12,937 bases of DNA, taken from positions 1-12,937 of the forward strand of contig JAGCGE010000259.1 in NCBI GenBank assembly GCA_017649745.1, given 5' to 3'. Every line of letters starts with the position of its first letter. Position 1 is the first letter of the stretch. This DNA comes from Clostridiales bacterium. Lineage in GTDB: Bacteria; Bacillota_A; Clostridia; Saccharofermentanales; Saccharofermentanaceae. Shown here in pieces: positions 1 through 7,034 of the stretch. The position numbers were made by a program, and so were the translations under genes. Under the pieces are notes generated by a model. It saw nothing but the letters and a program-made list of their open reading frames with translations, was not told the origin of the DNA and made no database searches.

Positions 1-186
1 AAGGTTGTTGAGATGGTTAATGCTATCCTTTCCGGATCTGAGCCAGAACTCAACGATAAAGAGACATACGACAATGGTACAGGCGTTATCCCTGCATACC
101 TCTGCGAGCCTGTATTCGCTGATAAGGACAACTACAAGGCACTCTTGATCGACTCCGGTTATTACACAGAGGCAGATCTTGCTTAA
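1..186 (+). CDS. Sugar ABC transporter substrate-binding protein, 3' end (ChvE-like)
   Basis: The first 61 codons of the window stay open in frame 1 and end at TAA 184-186. The translated tail contains ILSGSEPELND, a tyrosine- and proline-containing stretch (VIPAYLCEPVFADKDNY) and the ending LIDSGYYTEADLA. This pattern matches what I know of the C-terminus of ChvE/multiple-sugar binding proteins, whose last residues include the LIDSGYY motif. The mature protein would be a lipoprotein on the outer membrane face that delivers aldose sugars such as xylose, arabinose or galactose to the permease. The N-terminus, signal peptide and ligand pocket lie outside the window, so the substrate cannot be named. 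The two following genes are its cognate ATPase and permease, which supports the call. Confidence 0.82.
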   Translation, partial: KVVEMVNAILSGSEPELNDKETYDNGTGVIPAYLCEPVFADKDNYKALLIDSGYYTEADLA

Positions 187-238
187 TCATTTAACTTAAC
201 CACCAAACACACAAAAAATACTAACTGTTTCAGGATGT

Positions 239-263
239 GCAGGCGGGCCTTTCGCCCGCCTGC
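239..263 (+). promoter_or_regulatory. GC-rich intercistronic hairpin in the sugar transporter operon
   Basis: Bases 239-248 (GCAGGCGGGC) and 254-263 (GCCCGCCTGC) form a perfect 10-bp stem with a 5-nt loop. No T-tract follows, so it is not a canonical intrinsic terminator. It lies between the binding-protein stop and the ATPase start. Such hairpins after a binding-protein gene often stabilise the upstream transcript and lower expression of the downstream transporter genes. That role is inferred here. Confidence 0.7.
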
Positions 264-292
264 TATCTTGAAAACTACTAGGAGGGATAAAA

Positions 293-1834
293 TTGGCTGA
301 TATTATACTGGAAATGAAGAATATAACCAAAACTTTCCCCGGTGTAAAAGCACTCGATAATGTCAACCTTAAAGTTGAAAGAGGCGAGATCCACGCATTA
401 GTCGGTGAGAACGGAGCCGGTAAGTCAACACTTATGAATGTATTGAGCGGTATTTACCCTCACGGAACGTATGAAGGTGACATCATCTATAACGGAGAAG
501 TGTGTAGCTTCAATAAGATCAAGGACAGCGAAGCGAAGGGAATCGTAATCATTCACCAGGAGCTCGCATTGGTTCCTTACATGTCGATAGGCGAGAACAT
601 GTTCCTCGGAAATGAGAGAGGAAACTCTGCTAAGATCGACTGGAACGAGACGCATAAACTCGCGTCCGAATATCTAAAGGTCGTCGGACTTAAAGAATCA
701 TCAAGAACGTTGATCAAGGATATTGGTGTAGGAAAACAACAATTGGTTGAGATTGCAAAAGCACTTGCAAAGAACGCCAAGTTATTAATATTGGACGAGC
801 CTACATCTTCTCTTAATGAAGAAGATTCCAAGGCACTTTTGGACTTACTCCTTAAGTTTAAGAAAGACGGAATGACATCTATCATCATCTCTCATAAACT
901 TAATGAAGTTTCTTATGTAGCAGACAAGATCACGGTTATCCGTGATGGATCTACGATCGAAACACTCGATAAGAAAGTCGATGACTTTTCTGAGAGCAGG
1001 ATCATTAAAGGAATGGTTGGACGTGAACTTTCCGATCGATTCCCGAAAAGAGAGAGCCATATCGGTGACGTTATGTTCGAGGTCAAGAACTGGAATGTTT
1101 ATCATCCGCTTTTCATGGAACGTAAGGTCGTTGATAATGTTTCGATCAACGTTAAAAAAGGTGAGGTTCTTGGTATTTCAGGCCTCATGGGTGCAGGAAG
1201 AACTGAGCTCGCTATGAGCGTTTTCGGAAAGAGCTATGGCGAGAATATATCGGGTGAAGTTTTCATTAAAGGAAGGAAAGTTGAACTCAATAATGTCCAA
1301 CAAGCTATTAAACATAAATTAGCTTACGTTACTGAGGATCGAAAAGGAAACGGACTTATCCTTTCCAATCCGATTAAGACAAATACAACACTTGCGAATC
1401 TTGATGCTGTAAGTAATCACAAGATAATCGATAAGGATAAGGAATACGGAGTTTCTGTTGACTATAAAAATAAGCTCAAGACTAAGTGTCCTACAGTTAA
1501 CCAGAATGTAGGTAACCTTAGCGGTGGTAACCAGCAGAAAGTTCTCCTTGCCAAGTGGATGTTTGCCGATCCTGATGTCCTTATACTTGATGAGCCGACA
1601 AGAGGTATCGATGTCGGAGCAAAGTACGAGATCTACTGTATCATCAACCAGCTTGTTAGCGAAGGTAAATCCGTTATCATGATCTCTTCGGAACTTCCGG
1701 AGATCCTTGGTATGTGTGACAGGATCTATGTTATGAACGAAGGAAAGATCGTCGGTGAGATGAACGGCAGTGATGCAACTCAGGAAAGTATTATGTCTTG
1801 TATCTTACAATCTAGTTCCAAAGGAGTGTCTTAA
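293..1834 (+). CDS. gguA: Multiple-sugar ABC transporter ATP-binding protein, double-domain (GguA/MmsA type)
   Basis: This 513-residue ATPase powers uptake of a monosaccharide by the ChvE-GguAB-type importer at the inner face of the membrane. It has two nucleotide-binding domains. Domain 1 has Walker [10 protein letters not shown] (38-46), a degenerate signature around GVGKQQ (145-150) and Walker B LLILDEP (164-170). Domain 2 has a Walker A-like GLMGAGRTE (297-305) in which Arg replaces the usual Lys, a canonical signature LSGGNQQ (409-415) and Walker B VLILDEP (429-435). This asymmetry is normal for RbsA/XylG/MglA-like ATPases. The start is TTG at 293, chosen because GGAGGG at 281-286 is correctly spaced. 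The in-frame ATG at 314 has no comparable site and would trim the first strand. The permease gene follows after 3 bp. The sugar specificity is not visible. Confidence 0.93.
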   Translation: MADIILEMKNITKTFPGVKALDNVNLKVERGEIHALVGENGAGKSTLMNVLSGIYPHGTYEGDIIYNGEVCSFNKIKDSEAKGIVIIHQELALVPYMSIGENMFLGNERGNSAKIDWNETHKLASEYLKVVGLKESSRTLIKDIGVGKQQLVEIAKALAKNAKLLILDEPTSSLNEEDSKALLDLLLKFKKDGMTSIIISHKLNEVSYVADKITVIRDGSTIETLDKKVDDFSESRIIKGMVGRELSDRFPKRESHIGDVMFEVKNWNVYHPLFMERKVVDNVSINVKKGEVLGISGLMGAGRTELAMSVFGKSYGENISGEVFIKGRKVELNNVQQAIKHKLAYVTEDRKGNGLILSNPIKTNTTLANLDAVSNHKIIDKDKEYGVSVDYKNKLKTKCPTVNQNVGNLSGGNQQKVLLAKWMFADPDVLILDEPTRGIDVGAKYEIYCIINQLVSEGKSVIMISSELPEILGMCDRIYVMNEGKIVGEMNGSDATQESIMSCILQSSSKGVS

Positions 1835-1837
1835 AGT

Positions 1838-3064
1838 ATGACTAAAGGAGATAAAATTCAAGAATTTATAAAAAAGTATACGATGGTATTCGTGCTTTTG
1901 GTCGTATTCGGAATCTTTGCTTGGCGTACAGAGGGTACGATCGCGGCTCCGATGAACATTACGAGCCTTATAGCTCAGAATGCGTACGTTTTCATTTTGG
2001 CAGCAGGTATGCTCCTCTGTATCTTGACAGGTGGTAACATCGACCTTTCTGTTGGATCTGTAGTTTGTTTTACAGGCGCTGTTGGAGCCATACTTCTTGT
2101 AAACAAAGGACTTCCGATGATCTTAGTAGTACTTATCATGTTGGTTGTCGGAGTTCTTATCGGTGCGTTCCAAGGTTTCTGGATTGCATATGTCCGTATA
2201 CCTCCTTTTATCGTTACCTTAGCGGGCATGTTGGCATTCAGAGGCCTTAGTAACGTACTGCTCGACGGTAAAGGAATCTCGGTATCAAATCAGCCTACAT
2301 TCATGAAGATCTTTGGTGGTGGTATCGATTGTTATATCCCGGATGCATTCCATATGGGTATCTACATTCCACAGTTGAACATTGTCATTAAGCATTTTAA
2401 CCTCACATGTTTCCTTATCGGTATTGTAGCAATCTTGATCTTCCTTGCTATGCAGATTAGAACAAGACTTGTTAGAAAAAAGAAGAATTATGAAGTTGAT
2501 AAGCTTTGGGCATTTATCCTTAAGAATTCTATTATCGCATTGGCTATCCTCTGGGTATTCTGGAAATTCTCTTGTGATAAGGGTCTTCCAAACGTATTGA
2601 TCATCGTCATGATCGTTATCCTCTTCTACGGATACCTCACAGGTAATACAACGATCGGTCGTTCCTTCTACGCAGTAGGTGGTAACGAGAAGGCAACTAA
2701 GCTTTCCGGTATCAACACAAATAGAGTTTACTTTATTGCTTATGCAAACATGGGTCTTCTTTCAGCAGTTGCAGCTCTCGTAACAATGGCAAGACTTTCC
2801 TCTGCTCAGCCTACAGCTGGTAACCAGTACGAGATGGATGCAATCGGTGCATGCTTTATCGGTGGTGCTTCTGCTTACGGCGGAATCGGTACAGTTCCTG
2901 GCGTTATCATCGGTGCTATCCTCATGGGTGTTATCAACATGGGTATGCAGCTCATGTCAGTTGACCAGAACATGTGTAAAGTTGTTAAGGGTGGCGTTCT
3001 TCTTATAGCTGTTATCTTCGACGTAGTATCTAAGAGAAGATGGAGGTTCATCGCTAAGAACTAA
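1838..3064 (+). CDS. gguB: Multiple-sugar ABC transporter permease (GguB/MmsB type)
   Basis: This 408-residue polytopic membrane protein belongs to the ribose/xylose-type permease family (BPD_transp_2). Visible marks are a first membrane segment at about residues 15-30 (VFVLLVVFGIFAW), the conserved GGNIDLSVGSV motif, the IPPFIVTLAGMLAFRGL cytoplasmic-loop region, a central basic loop with RKKKN between membrane segments, and GNEKATKLSGIN followed by the conserved GGASAYGGIGTVPG helix. The length fits the longer XylH/GguB subgroup. It would form the transmembrane channel with the preceding ATPase. ATG 1838 is preceded by AAGGAG at 1821-1826, inside the end of the ATPase gene, so the two are likely translationally coupled. 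An intrinsic terminator follows about 45 bp downstream, making this the last gene of the transport operon. Confidence 0.93.
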   Translation: MTKGDKIQEFIKKYTMVFVLLVVFGIFAWRTEGTIAAPMNITSLIAQNAYVFILAAGMLLCILTGGNIDLSVGSVVCFTGAVGAILLVNKGLPMILVVLIMLVVGVLIGAFQGFWIAYVRIPPFIVTLAGMLAFRGLSNVLLDGKGISVSNQPTFMKIFGGGIDCYIPDAFHMGIYIPQLNIVIKHFNLTCFLIGIVAILIFLAMQIRTRLVRKKKNYEVDKLWAFILKNSIIALAILWVFWKFSCDKGLPNVLIIVMIVILFYGYLTGNTTIGRSFYAVGGNEKATKLSGINTNRVYFIAYANMGLLSAVAALVTMARLSSAQPTAGNQYEMDAIGACFIGGASAYGGIGTVPGVIIGAILMGVINMGMQLMSVDQNMCKVVKGGVLLIAVIFDVVSKRRWRFIAKN

Positions 3065-3109
3065 TAAATTCGTTTTTCATTTAAGGTTTATTGTATTATA
3101 TCTATCCGC

Positions 3110-3144
3110 AGGAGCTGTCTCTGGGCAAGGGCAGCTCCTTTTTT
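3110..3144 (+). terminator. Intrinsic terminator of the sugar transporter operon
   Basis: AGGAGCTG (3110-3117) pairs with CAGCTCCT (3132-3139). The stem may extend by a G-T and a C-G pair, and it is followed by TTTTTT at 3139-3144. The 45 bp between the permease stop and this hairpin hold nothing else recognisable. Confidence 0.9.
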
Positions 3145-3146
3145 AC

Positions 3147-3174
3147 TTGAAAAAACAACGTTTCGTGTTATAAT
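3147..3174 (+). promoter_or_regulatory. Sigma-A-like promoter of the polyamine operon
   Basis: A TTGAAA -35 element (3147-3152) is followed after 16 bp by a consensus TATAAT -10 element (3169-3174). The predicted start of transcription is about 3179-3182. The promoter lies immediately after the upstream terminator and before the structured leader. It is the best promoter match in this gap and the only visible promoter for the six polyamine genes. Confidence 0.75.
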
Positions 3175-3176
3175 TT

Positions 3177-3375
3177 GAGCGTTGAAACATTTTGACCGAA
3201 TAAGGGAAAAGACTCCTTTATTTAACGCTCGTCGGACGGGGCAGGTCAGTGCCGCATGTGGTGTAGAGCACCACGATTATTAAACTAGGTAAAACCTAAT
3301 TTTATAAGATGGTTACTTAAAACCGTGCTGATGCGCTACCCCGTAGGTCTTAGTGTTCTAAGACAGGAAATTCGG
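3177..3375 (+). promoter_or_regulatory. Structured 5' leader RNA of the speA operon, candidate riboswitch aptamer
   Basis: About 200 nt of non-coding leader fold into many exact helices. GAGCGTT 3177-3183 pairs with AACGCTC 3224-3230, although the first bases may precede the transcription start. ACGGGG 3236-3241 closes on CCCCGT 3339-3344. Inside that closure, CGCAT 3253-3257 pairs with ATGCG 3331-3335, next to the hairpins GTGGTG/CACCAC (3258-3263/3269-3274), TAGGT/ACCTA (3286-3290/3294-3298) and ATGGTT/AACCGT (3309-3314/3321-3326, one G-T). After the closure comes GTCTTAG/CTAAGAC (3347-3353/3358-3364). An intrinsic terminator follows directly. The arrangement, a multibranch junction followed by a terminator before a biosynthetic operon, is typical of metabolite riboswitches. 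I see no T-box, lysine, SAM-I, TPP, FMN or guanidine core sequence. A polyamine or arginine-related ligand is a guess from the genes. Confidence 0.65.
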
Positions 3376-3406
3376 GCAATTCATCAGATTGATGGATTGC
3401 TTTTTT
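3376..3406 (+). terminator. Leader terminator (attenuator) upstream of speA
   Basis: GCAATTCATCA (3376-3386) pairs with TGATGGATTGC (3390-3400) over 11 bp, with one T-G wobble and a 3-nt loop, followed by TTTTTT at 3401-3406. It stands between the promoter at 3147-3174 and the speA Shine-Dalgarno at 3411-3414, so it must be bypassed for the operon to be expressed. CTGATG 3328-3333 in the leader is exactly complementary to CATCAG 3382-3387 and could act as an antiterminator strand. That switching model is inference. Confidence 0.85.
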
Positions 3407-3421
3407 GTTTGGAGAATAGGA

Positions 3422-4870
3422 ATGGATCTGGAAAGACAGAAGAAAGCGCCGCTTTACAGAGCACTTCAGGAGTTCAGACGACAGAGAGTCGTCCCTTTTG
3501 ACGTGCCGGGACATAAGAGAGGCAGAGGAAACAAGGAACTTGTTGATTTTTTGGGCCTCCAGTGTGTTGAGATCGATGTTAATTCGATGAAGGCGCTTGA
3601 TAATCTTTGCCATCCGGTATCGGTAATCAAGGAAGCTGAAGAGCTTGCAGCTGATGCTTTTGGCGCTAAGCATGCATTTATGATGGTCGGCGGTACTACA
3701 AGTGCCGTTCAGAGCATGGTACTTACTGCATGTAAGAAAGGTGACAAGATCATAATGCCGCGTAATGTTCATAAGAGTGCTATCAATGCACTTATATTGT
3801 GCGGTGCGACACCTGTCTATATCGATCCAAAGGTAGATACTAAGCTTGGTATCCCTCTCGGAATGGAGACTTCTGATGTTAAGAAGGCTATCGAAGAGAA
3901 TCCTGATGCCAAGGCTGTAATGATAAATAACCCATCATACTATGGTATTTGTTCTGATCTTAAGTCGATCGTTGAGCTGGCACATAAGAATAATATGCTC
4001 GCCCTGGTCGATGAGGCTCACGGAACACATCTTTACTTCGGTGAAGGACTTCCTATGAATGCGATGGCTGCAGGCGCTGATATGGCTGCTGTAAGCATGC
4101 ATAAGTCAGGCGGATCTCTTACTCAGAGTTCTATGCTCCTTATCGGTGAAGGTGTTAATGAAGGTTATGTAAGTAATATCGTTAATCTTACGCAGACAAC
4201 AAGTGCGTCATATCTTCTTCTCGGAAGCCTTGATATTAGCAGAAGAAATCTCGCTCTTAAGGGTAAGCAGAGTTTTGGAAAAGTCTGTGAGATGGCTGAT
4301 TATGCTAGAGAAGAGATCAACGAGATTGACGGATATTATGCATTCGGTGCTGAACTTATAAACAAGACCAGTGTTTTCGACTTCGACGTAACGAAACTTG
4401 TTATAAACACCAGAGGCATCGGGCTTACAGGTATTGAAGTTTATGATCTTCTTCGTGAAGAATATGATATCCAGATGGAATTCGGTGACCTGTCGAATGT
4501 GCTTGCTTACATTTCGATCGGTGACAGACTTCAGGAGATCGAGCGCCTTGCAGGAGCTCTTAATGATATCGCGAGACTCTATTCGAAGCCGGAAGGTAAT
4601 TTCTTCTGTGCCGAGTATGTTACTCCGATAGTCAAGGCTACTCCTCAGGAAGCTTTCTATGCACAGAAAGAGAAATTGCCGATCGATCAGACGATCGGAA
4701 GGATCTGCGCCGAGTCTGTCATGTGTTATCCTCCGGGAATACCGATATTGGCACCGGGTGAGATGATCACCAAGGACATTCTTGATTATATAAATCTTGC
4801 AAAAGAGAAGGGCTGTTCAATGCAGGGCCCTGAAAGTGAGGATATTTCTGAGCTTTACGTGCTCAAGTAA
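3422..4870 (+). CDS. speA: Arginine decarboxylase, Orn/Lys/Arg decarboxylase major-domain family
   Basis: This 482-residue cytoplasmic PLP enzyme most likely decarboxylates arginine to agmatine, the first step of the pathway encoded downstream. It is the aspartate-aminotransferase-fold type (Bacillus SpeA/YaaO-like), not the alanine-racemase-fold SpeA of E. coli. Visible features are VPFDVPGHKRG near residues 24-34, GGTTSAVQ (90-97), the PLP-binding DEAH at 197-200, and the SMHKSGGSLTQSS motif with the Schiff-base lysine at 228. Length matches the roughly 480-residue family. I chose ATG 3422 because GGAG at 3411-3414 precedes it. The longer frame from 3389 would start inside the leader terminator. 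Substrate (arginine rather than lysine or ornithine) is inferred from aguA and aguB in the same operon. Expression is probably controlled by the leader terminator. Confidence 0.9.
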   Translation: MDLERQKKAPLYRALQEFRRQRVVPFDVPGHKRGRGNKELVDFLGLQCVEIDVNSMKALDNLCHPVSVIKEAEELAADAFGAKHAFMMVGGTTSAVQSMVLTACKKGDKIIMPRNVHKSAINALILCGATPVYIDPKVDTKLGIPLGMETSDVKKAIEENPDAKAVMINNPSYYGICSDLKSIVELAHKNNMLALVDEAHGTHLYFGEGLPMNAMAAGADMAAVSMHKSGGSLTQSSMLLIGEGVNEGYVSNIVNLTQTTSASYLLLGSLDISRRNLALKGKQSFGKVCEMADYAREEINEIDGYYAFGAELINKTSVFDFDVTKLVINTRGIGLTGIEVYDLLREEYDIQMEFGDLSNVLAYISIGDRLQEIERLAGALNDIARLYSKPEGNFFCAEYVTPIVKATPQEAFYAQKEKLPIDQTIGRICAESVMCYPPGIPILAPGEMITKDILDYINLAKEKGCSMQGPESEDISELYVLK

Positions 4871-4884
4871 CAGGGAGGTTCTAA

Positions 4885-5757
4885 ATGTCAAACAACGAGA
4901 TGGAATTTTGGTTTGAGGAAATGCATACCAATAATGTGAAGATGGCGATCAGGGTAAATCAGCATCTTTACAGCGGCTCAAGCGAGTTTCAGCGCATCGA
5001 TGTTTTTGATTCGCCCGAGTTTGGTAAGTTCCTCACATCAAACGGTAATGTTATTTTTTCCGAGCAGGAAGAGTTTACTTATGACGAGATGATCGTTCAC
5101 GTTCCTATGGCAGTGCATCCAGATGTTAAGAGGGTGCTCGTTATAGGTGGTGGCGACGGTGGTGTCGCAAGAGAGCTCTCATACTATAAAGAGATCGAAG
5201 TTATCGATATCTGCGAGCCTGATAAGATGTTCGTAGATGTATGCCGTAAGTTTTTTCCGGATAATGCGATCGGACTTGAGGATGTTCGTGTAAGAATTTA
5301 CTACGAGGATGGCCTCAGATTCCTTCGTAAGTGTAAGGATAAGTATGATCTCATTATTAACGATGCAACGGATCCTACGGGCCATGAGGCGGGTCTTTTC
5401 ACAAAGGAATTCTACGGAAACTGCTTTAAGGCTCTTCACGATGACGGAATAATGGTGTATCAGCACGGAAGTCCGTTCTTCGATGAGGATGAAGAGAACT
5501 GTAGAGCAATGCATAGAAAGGCTGTTAAGTCTTTCCCTGTAATGAAGGTATATCAGGCTAATATCCCTACATGTCCTTCAGGTTACTGGCTCTTTGGATT
5601 CGCTTCGAAAAAGTATCATCCTATCAGGGATTTCGATCCGAAAAAGTGGGAAGAGCGTAATATTAAAACTTGGTACTATACAACTCATCTTCATTCAGGC
5701 GCATTCATGCTCCCGAAGTATGTTGAAGATATGTTAAGAGAAGAAGAAAACGAATAA
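4885..5757 (+). CDS. speE: Spermidine-synthase-like aminopropyltransferase
   Basis: This 290-residue protein has the spermidine synthase layout: an N-terminal strand domain with LYSGSSEFQ (28-36) and a Rossmann methyltransferase-like domain with GGGDGG (88-93), Glu111 in CEPD, an EDG motif (141-143) and the catalytic-loop motif NDATDPTG (159-166) with Asp160 and Asp163. Canonical enzymes transfer aminopropyl from decarboxylated AdoMet to putrescine. Two departures are visible: the usual YHEM is YDEM (66-69), and the loop after the DP motif reads TGHEAG rather than the commoner (V/I)GPA type. GGGAGGT at 4873-4879 precedes the ATG. No AdoMet decarboxylase is in this window, while a decarboxy-AdoMet-independent spermidine route follows directly. 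The true acceptor and donor are therefore uncertain. Confidence 0.88.
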   Translation: MSNNEMEFWFEEMHTNNVKMAIRVNQHLYSGSSEFQRIDVFDSPEFGKFLTSNGNVIFSEQEEFTYDEMIVHVPMAVHPDVKRVLVIGGGDGGVARELSYYKEIEVIDICEPDKMFVDVCRKFFPDNAIGLEDVRVRIYYEDGLRFLRKCKDKYDLIINDATDPTGHEAGLFTKEFYGNCFKALHDDGIMVYQHGSPFFDEDEENCRAMHRKAVKSFPVMKVYQANIPTCPSGYWLFGFASKKYHPIRDFDPKKWEERNIKTWYYTTHLHSGAFMLPKYVEDMLREEENE

Positions 5758-5771
5758 GGAGGAAACATAAA

Positions 5772-7034
5772 ATGGCAAGATTATTGGTTATCGGATGCGG
5801 TGGTGTAGCACAGGTTGCTATCCAGAAATGCTGTCAGAACAGTGACACATTCACAGAACTTTGTATCGCGAGCAGAACAGTATCTAAGTGCGATGCGCTT
5901 AAGGAAAAACTGGAGGCACAGGGAACACCTGTTAAGCTTACAACTGCAACAGTTAACGCAGACAGCAAGGATGATCTCGTTAAGCTCATCAGCGAATATA
6001 AGCCTGATGCTGTATTGAACGTAGCTCTTCCATATCAGGATCTTACTATCATGGACGCTTGTCTTGAATGTAAGGTCGATTATATCGATACTGCTAACTA
6101 CGAGCCAGAGGATACAGATGATCCTAAGTGGCGTGAGATCTATGAGAAGCGCTGCAAGGAGAAGGGCTTTACAGCTTACTTTGATTACAGCTGGCAGTGG
6201 GATTACGAAGAGAAGTTCAAGAACGCTGGTCTTACAGCACTTCTCGGAACAGGTTTCGATCCTGGCGTAACATCCGTATTTGTTGCTTATGCTAAGAAGC
6301 ATTACTTTGACGAGATCGACACTGTTGATATCCTCGACTGTAACGGCGGTGATCACGGTTATCCGTTTGCAACTAACTTTAACCCTGAGATCAATCTTCG
6401 TGAGGTTTCCGCTAACGGTTCCTACATGGAGAACGGTAAGTGGGTTGAGACTGAGCCAATGGAGATCAAGAGAGAATATGATTTCCCTGAAGTAGGTATG
6501 AAAGATATGTATCTTCTCCATCATGAGGAGATCGAGGCTCTTGGAAGAAATTTCCCTGAGATCAAGCGTATTCGTTTCTTCATGACATTCGGTCAGAGTT
6601 ATCTTACTCATATGAAGTGCCTTGAGAATGTCGGAATGCTCTCTACAAGCCCTGTTATGTTCGAGGGTCGCGAGATCGTTCCTATCCAGTTCCTGAAGGC
6701 TTTGCTCCCTGATCCGGCTAGTCTTGGACCAAGAACTGTAGGTAAGACGAATATCGGTTGTATCTTTACAGGTCGCAAGGACGGAAAAGAGAAGACACTT
6801 TATATCTATAATGTGTGTGATCACCAGGAGTGCTACAAGGAACTCGGAAGTCAGGCTATCAGCTATACAACAGGTGTTCCTGCCATGATCGGTACTTCTC
6901 TTGTGATCAATGGTATCTGGAAAAAGCCGGGTGTATTCACGACTGATGAATTCGATCCGGATCCTTATATGGATATGCTTAATAAGTTCGGACTTCCATG
7001 GGTTGTTGACGAGAACCCGGTACTCGTTCCATGA
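5772..7034 (+). CDS. Carboxyspermidine (carboxynorspermidine) dehydrogenase, saccharopine dehydrogenase family
   Basis: This 420-residue enzyme is expected to condense putrescine with L-aspartate semialdehyde and reduce the imine with NADPH to carboxyspermidine. The N-terminal Rossmann fingerprint VIGCGGVAQ (6-14) binds the dinucleotide. GTGFDPGVTS (159-168) and the following C-terminal substrate domain with DCNGGDHGYP resemble the CASDH/LYS1 group of the saccharopine dehydrogenase superfamily. Length is close to the roughly 400 residues of that group. AAGGAGG at 5756-5762 overlaps the speE stop and gives a strong start at 5772. Its stop overlaps the next start as ATGA (7031-7034), so it is coupled to the decarboxylase that uses its product. 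An alternative substrate is agmatine (the carboxyaminopropylagmatine route), but aguA and aguB in the operon favour putrescine. Confidence 0.9.
   Translation: MARLLVIGCGGVAQVAIQKCCQNSDTFTELCIASRTVSKCDALKEKLEAQGTPVKLTTATVNADSKDDLVKLISEYKPDAVLNVALPYQDLTIMDACLECKVDYIDTANYEPEDTDDPKWREIYEKRCKEKGFTAYFDYSWQWDYEEKFKNAGLTALLGTGFDPGVTSVFVAYAKKHYFDEIDTVDILDCNGGDHGYPFATNFNPEINLREVSANGSYMENGKWVETEPMEIKREYDFPEVGMKDMYLLHHEEIEALGRNFPEIKRIRFFMTFGQSYLTHMKCLENVGMLSTSPVMFEGREIVPIQFLKALLPDPASLGPRTVGKTNIGCIFTGRKDGKEKTLYIYNVCDHQECYKELGSQAISYTTGVPAMIGTSLVINGIWKKPGVFTTDEFDPDPYMDMLNKFGLPWVVDENPVLVP

Noticed and set aside
3177..3406. Assignment of the leader to a known class (T-box, TPP, FMN, lysine, SAM-I, guanidine/ykkC, cobalamin)
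   Set aside because: None of the conserved core sequences I know for these classes is present, so no class name is given.
3389..3421. Extended N-terminus for the arginine decarboxylase
   Set aside because: The upstream ATG lies in the loop and stem of the leader terminator and has no Shine-Dalgarno. ATG 3422 has GGAG at 3411-3414.
3331..3501. 56-codon + strand frame starting at ATG 3331
   Set aside because: It runs through the leader helices and terminator and overlaps speA in another frame, with no Shine-Dalgarno. It is better explained as chance.
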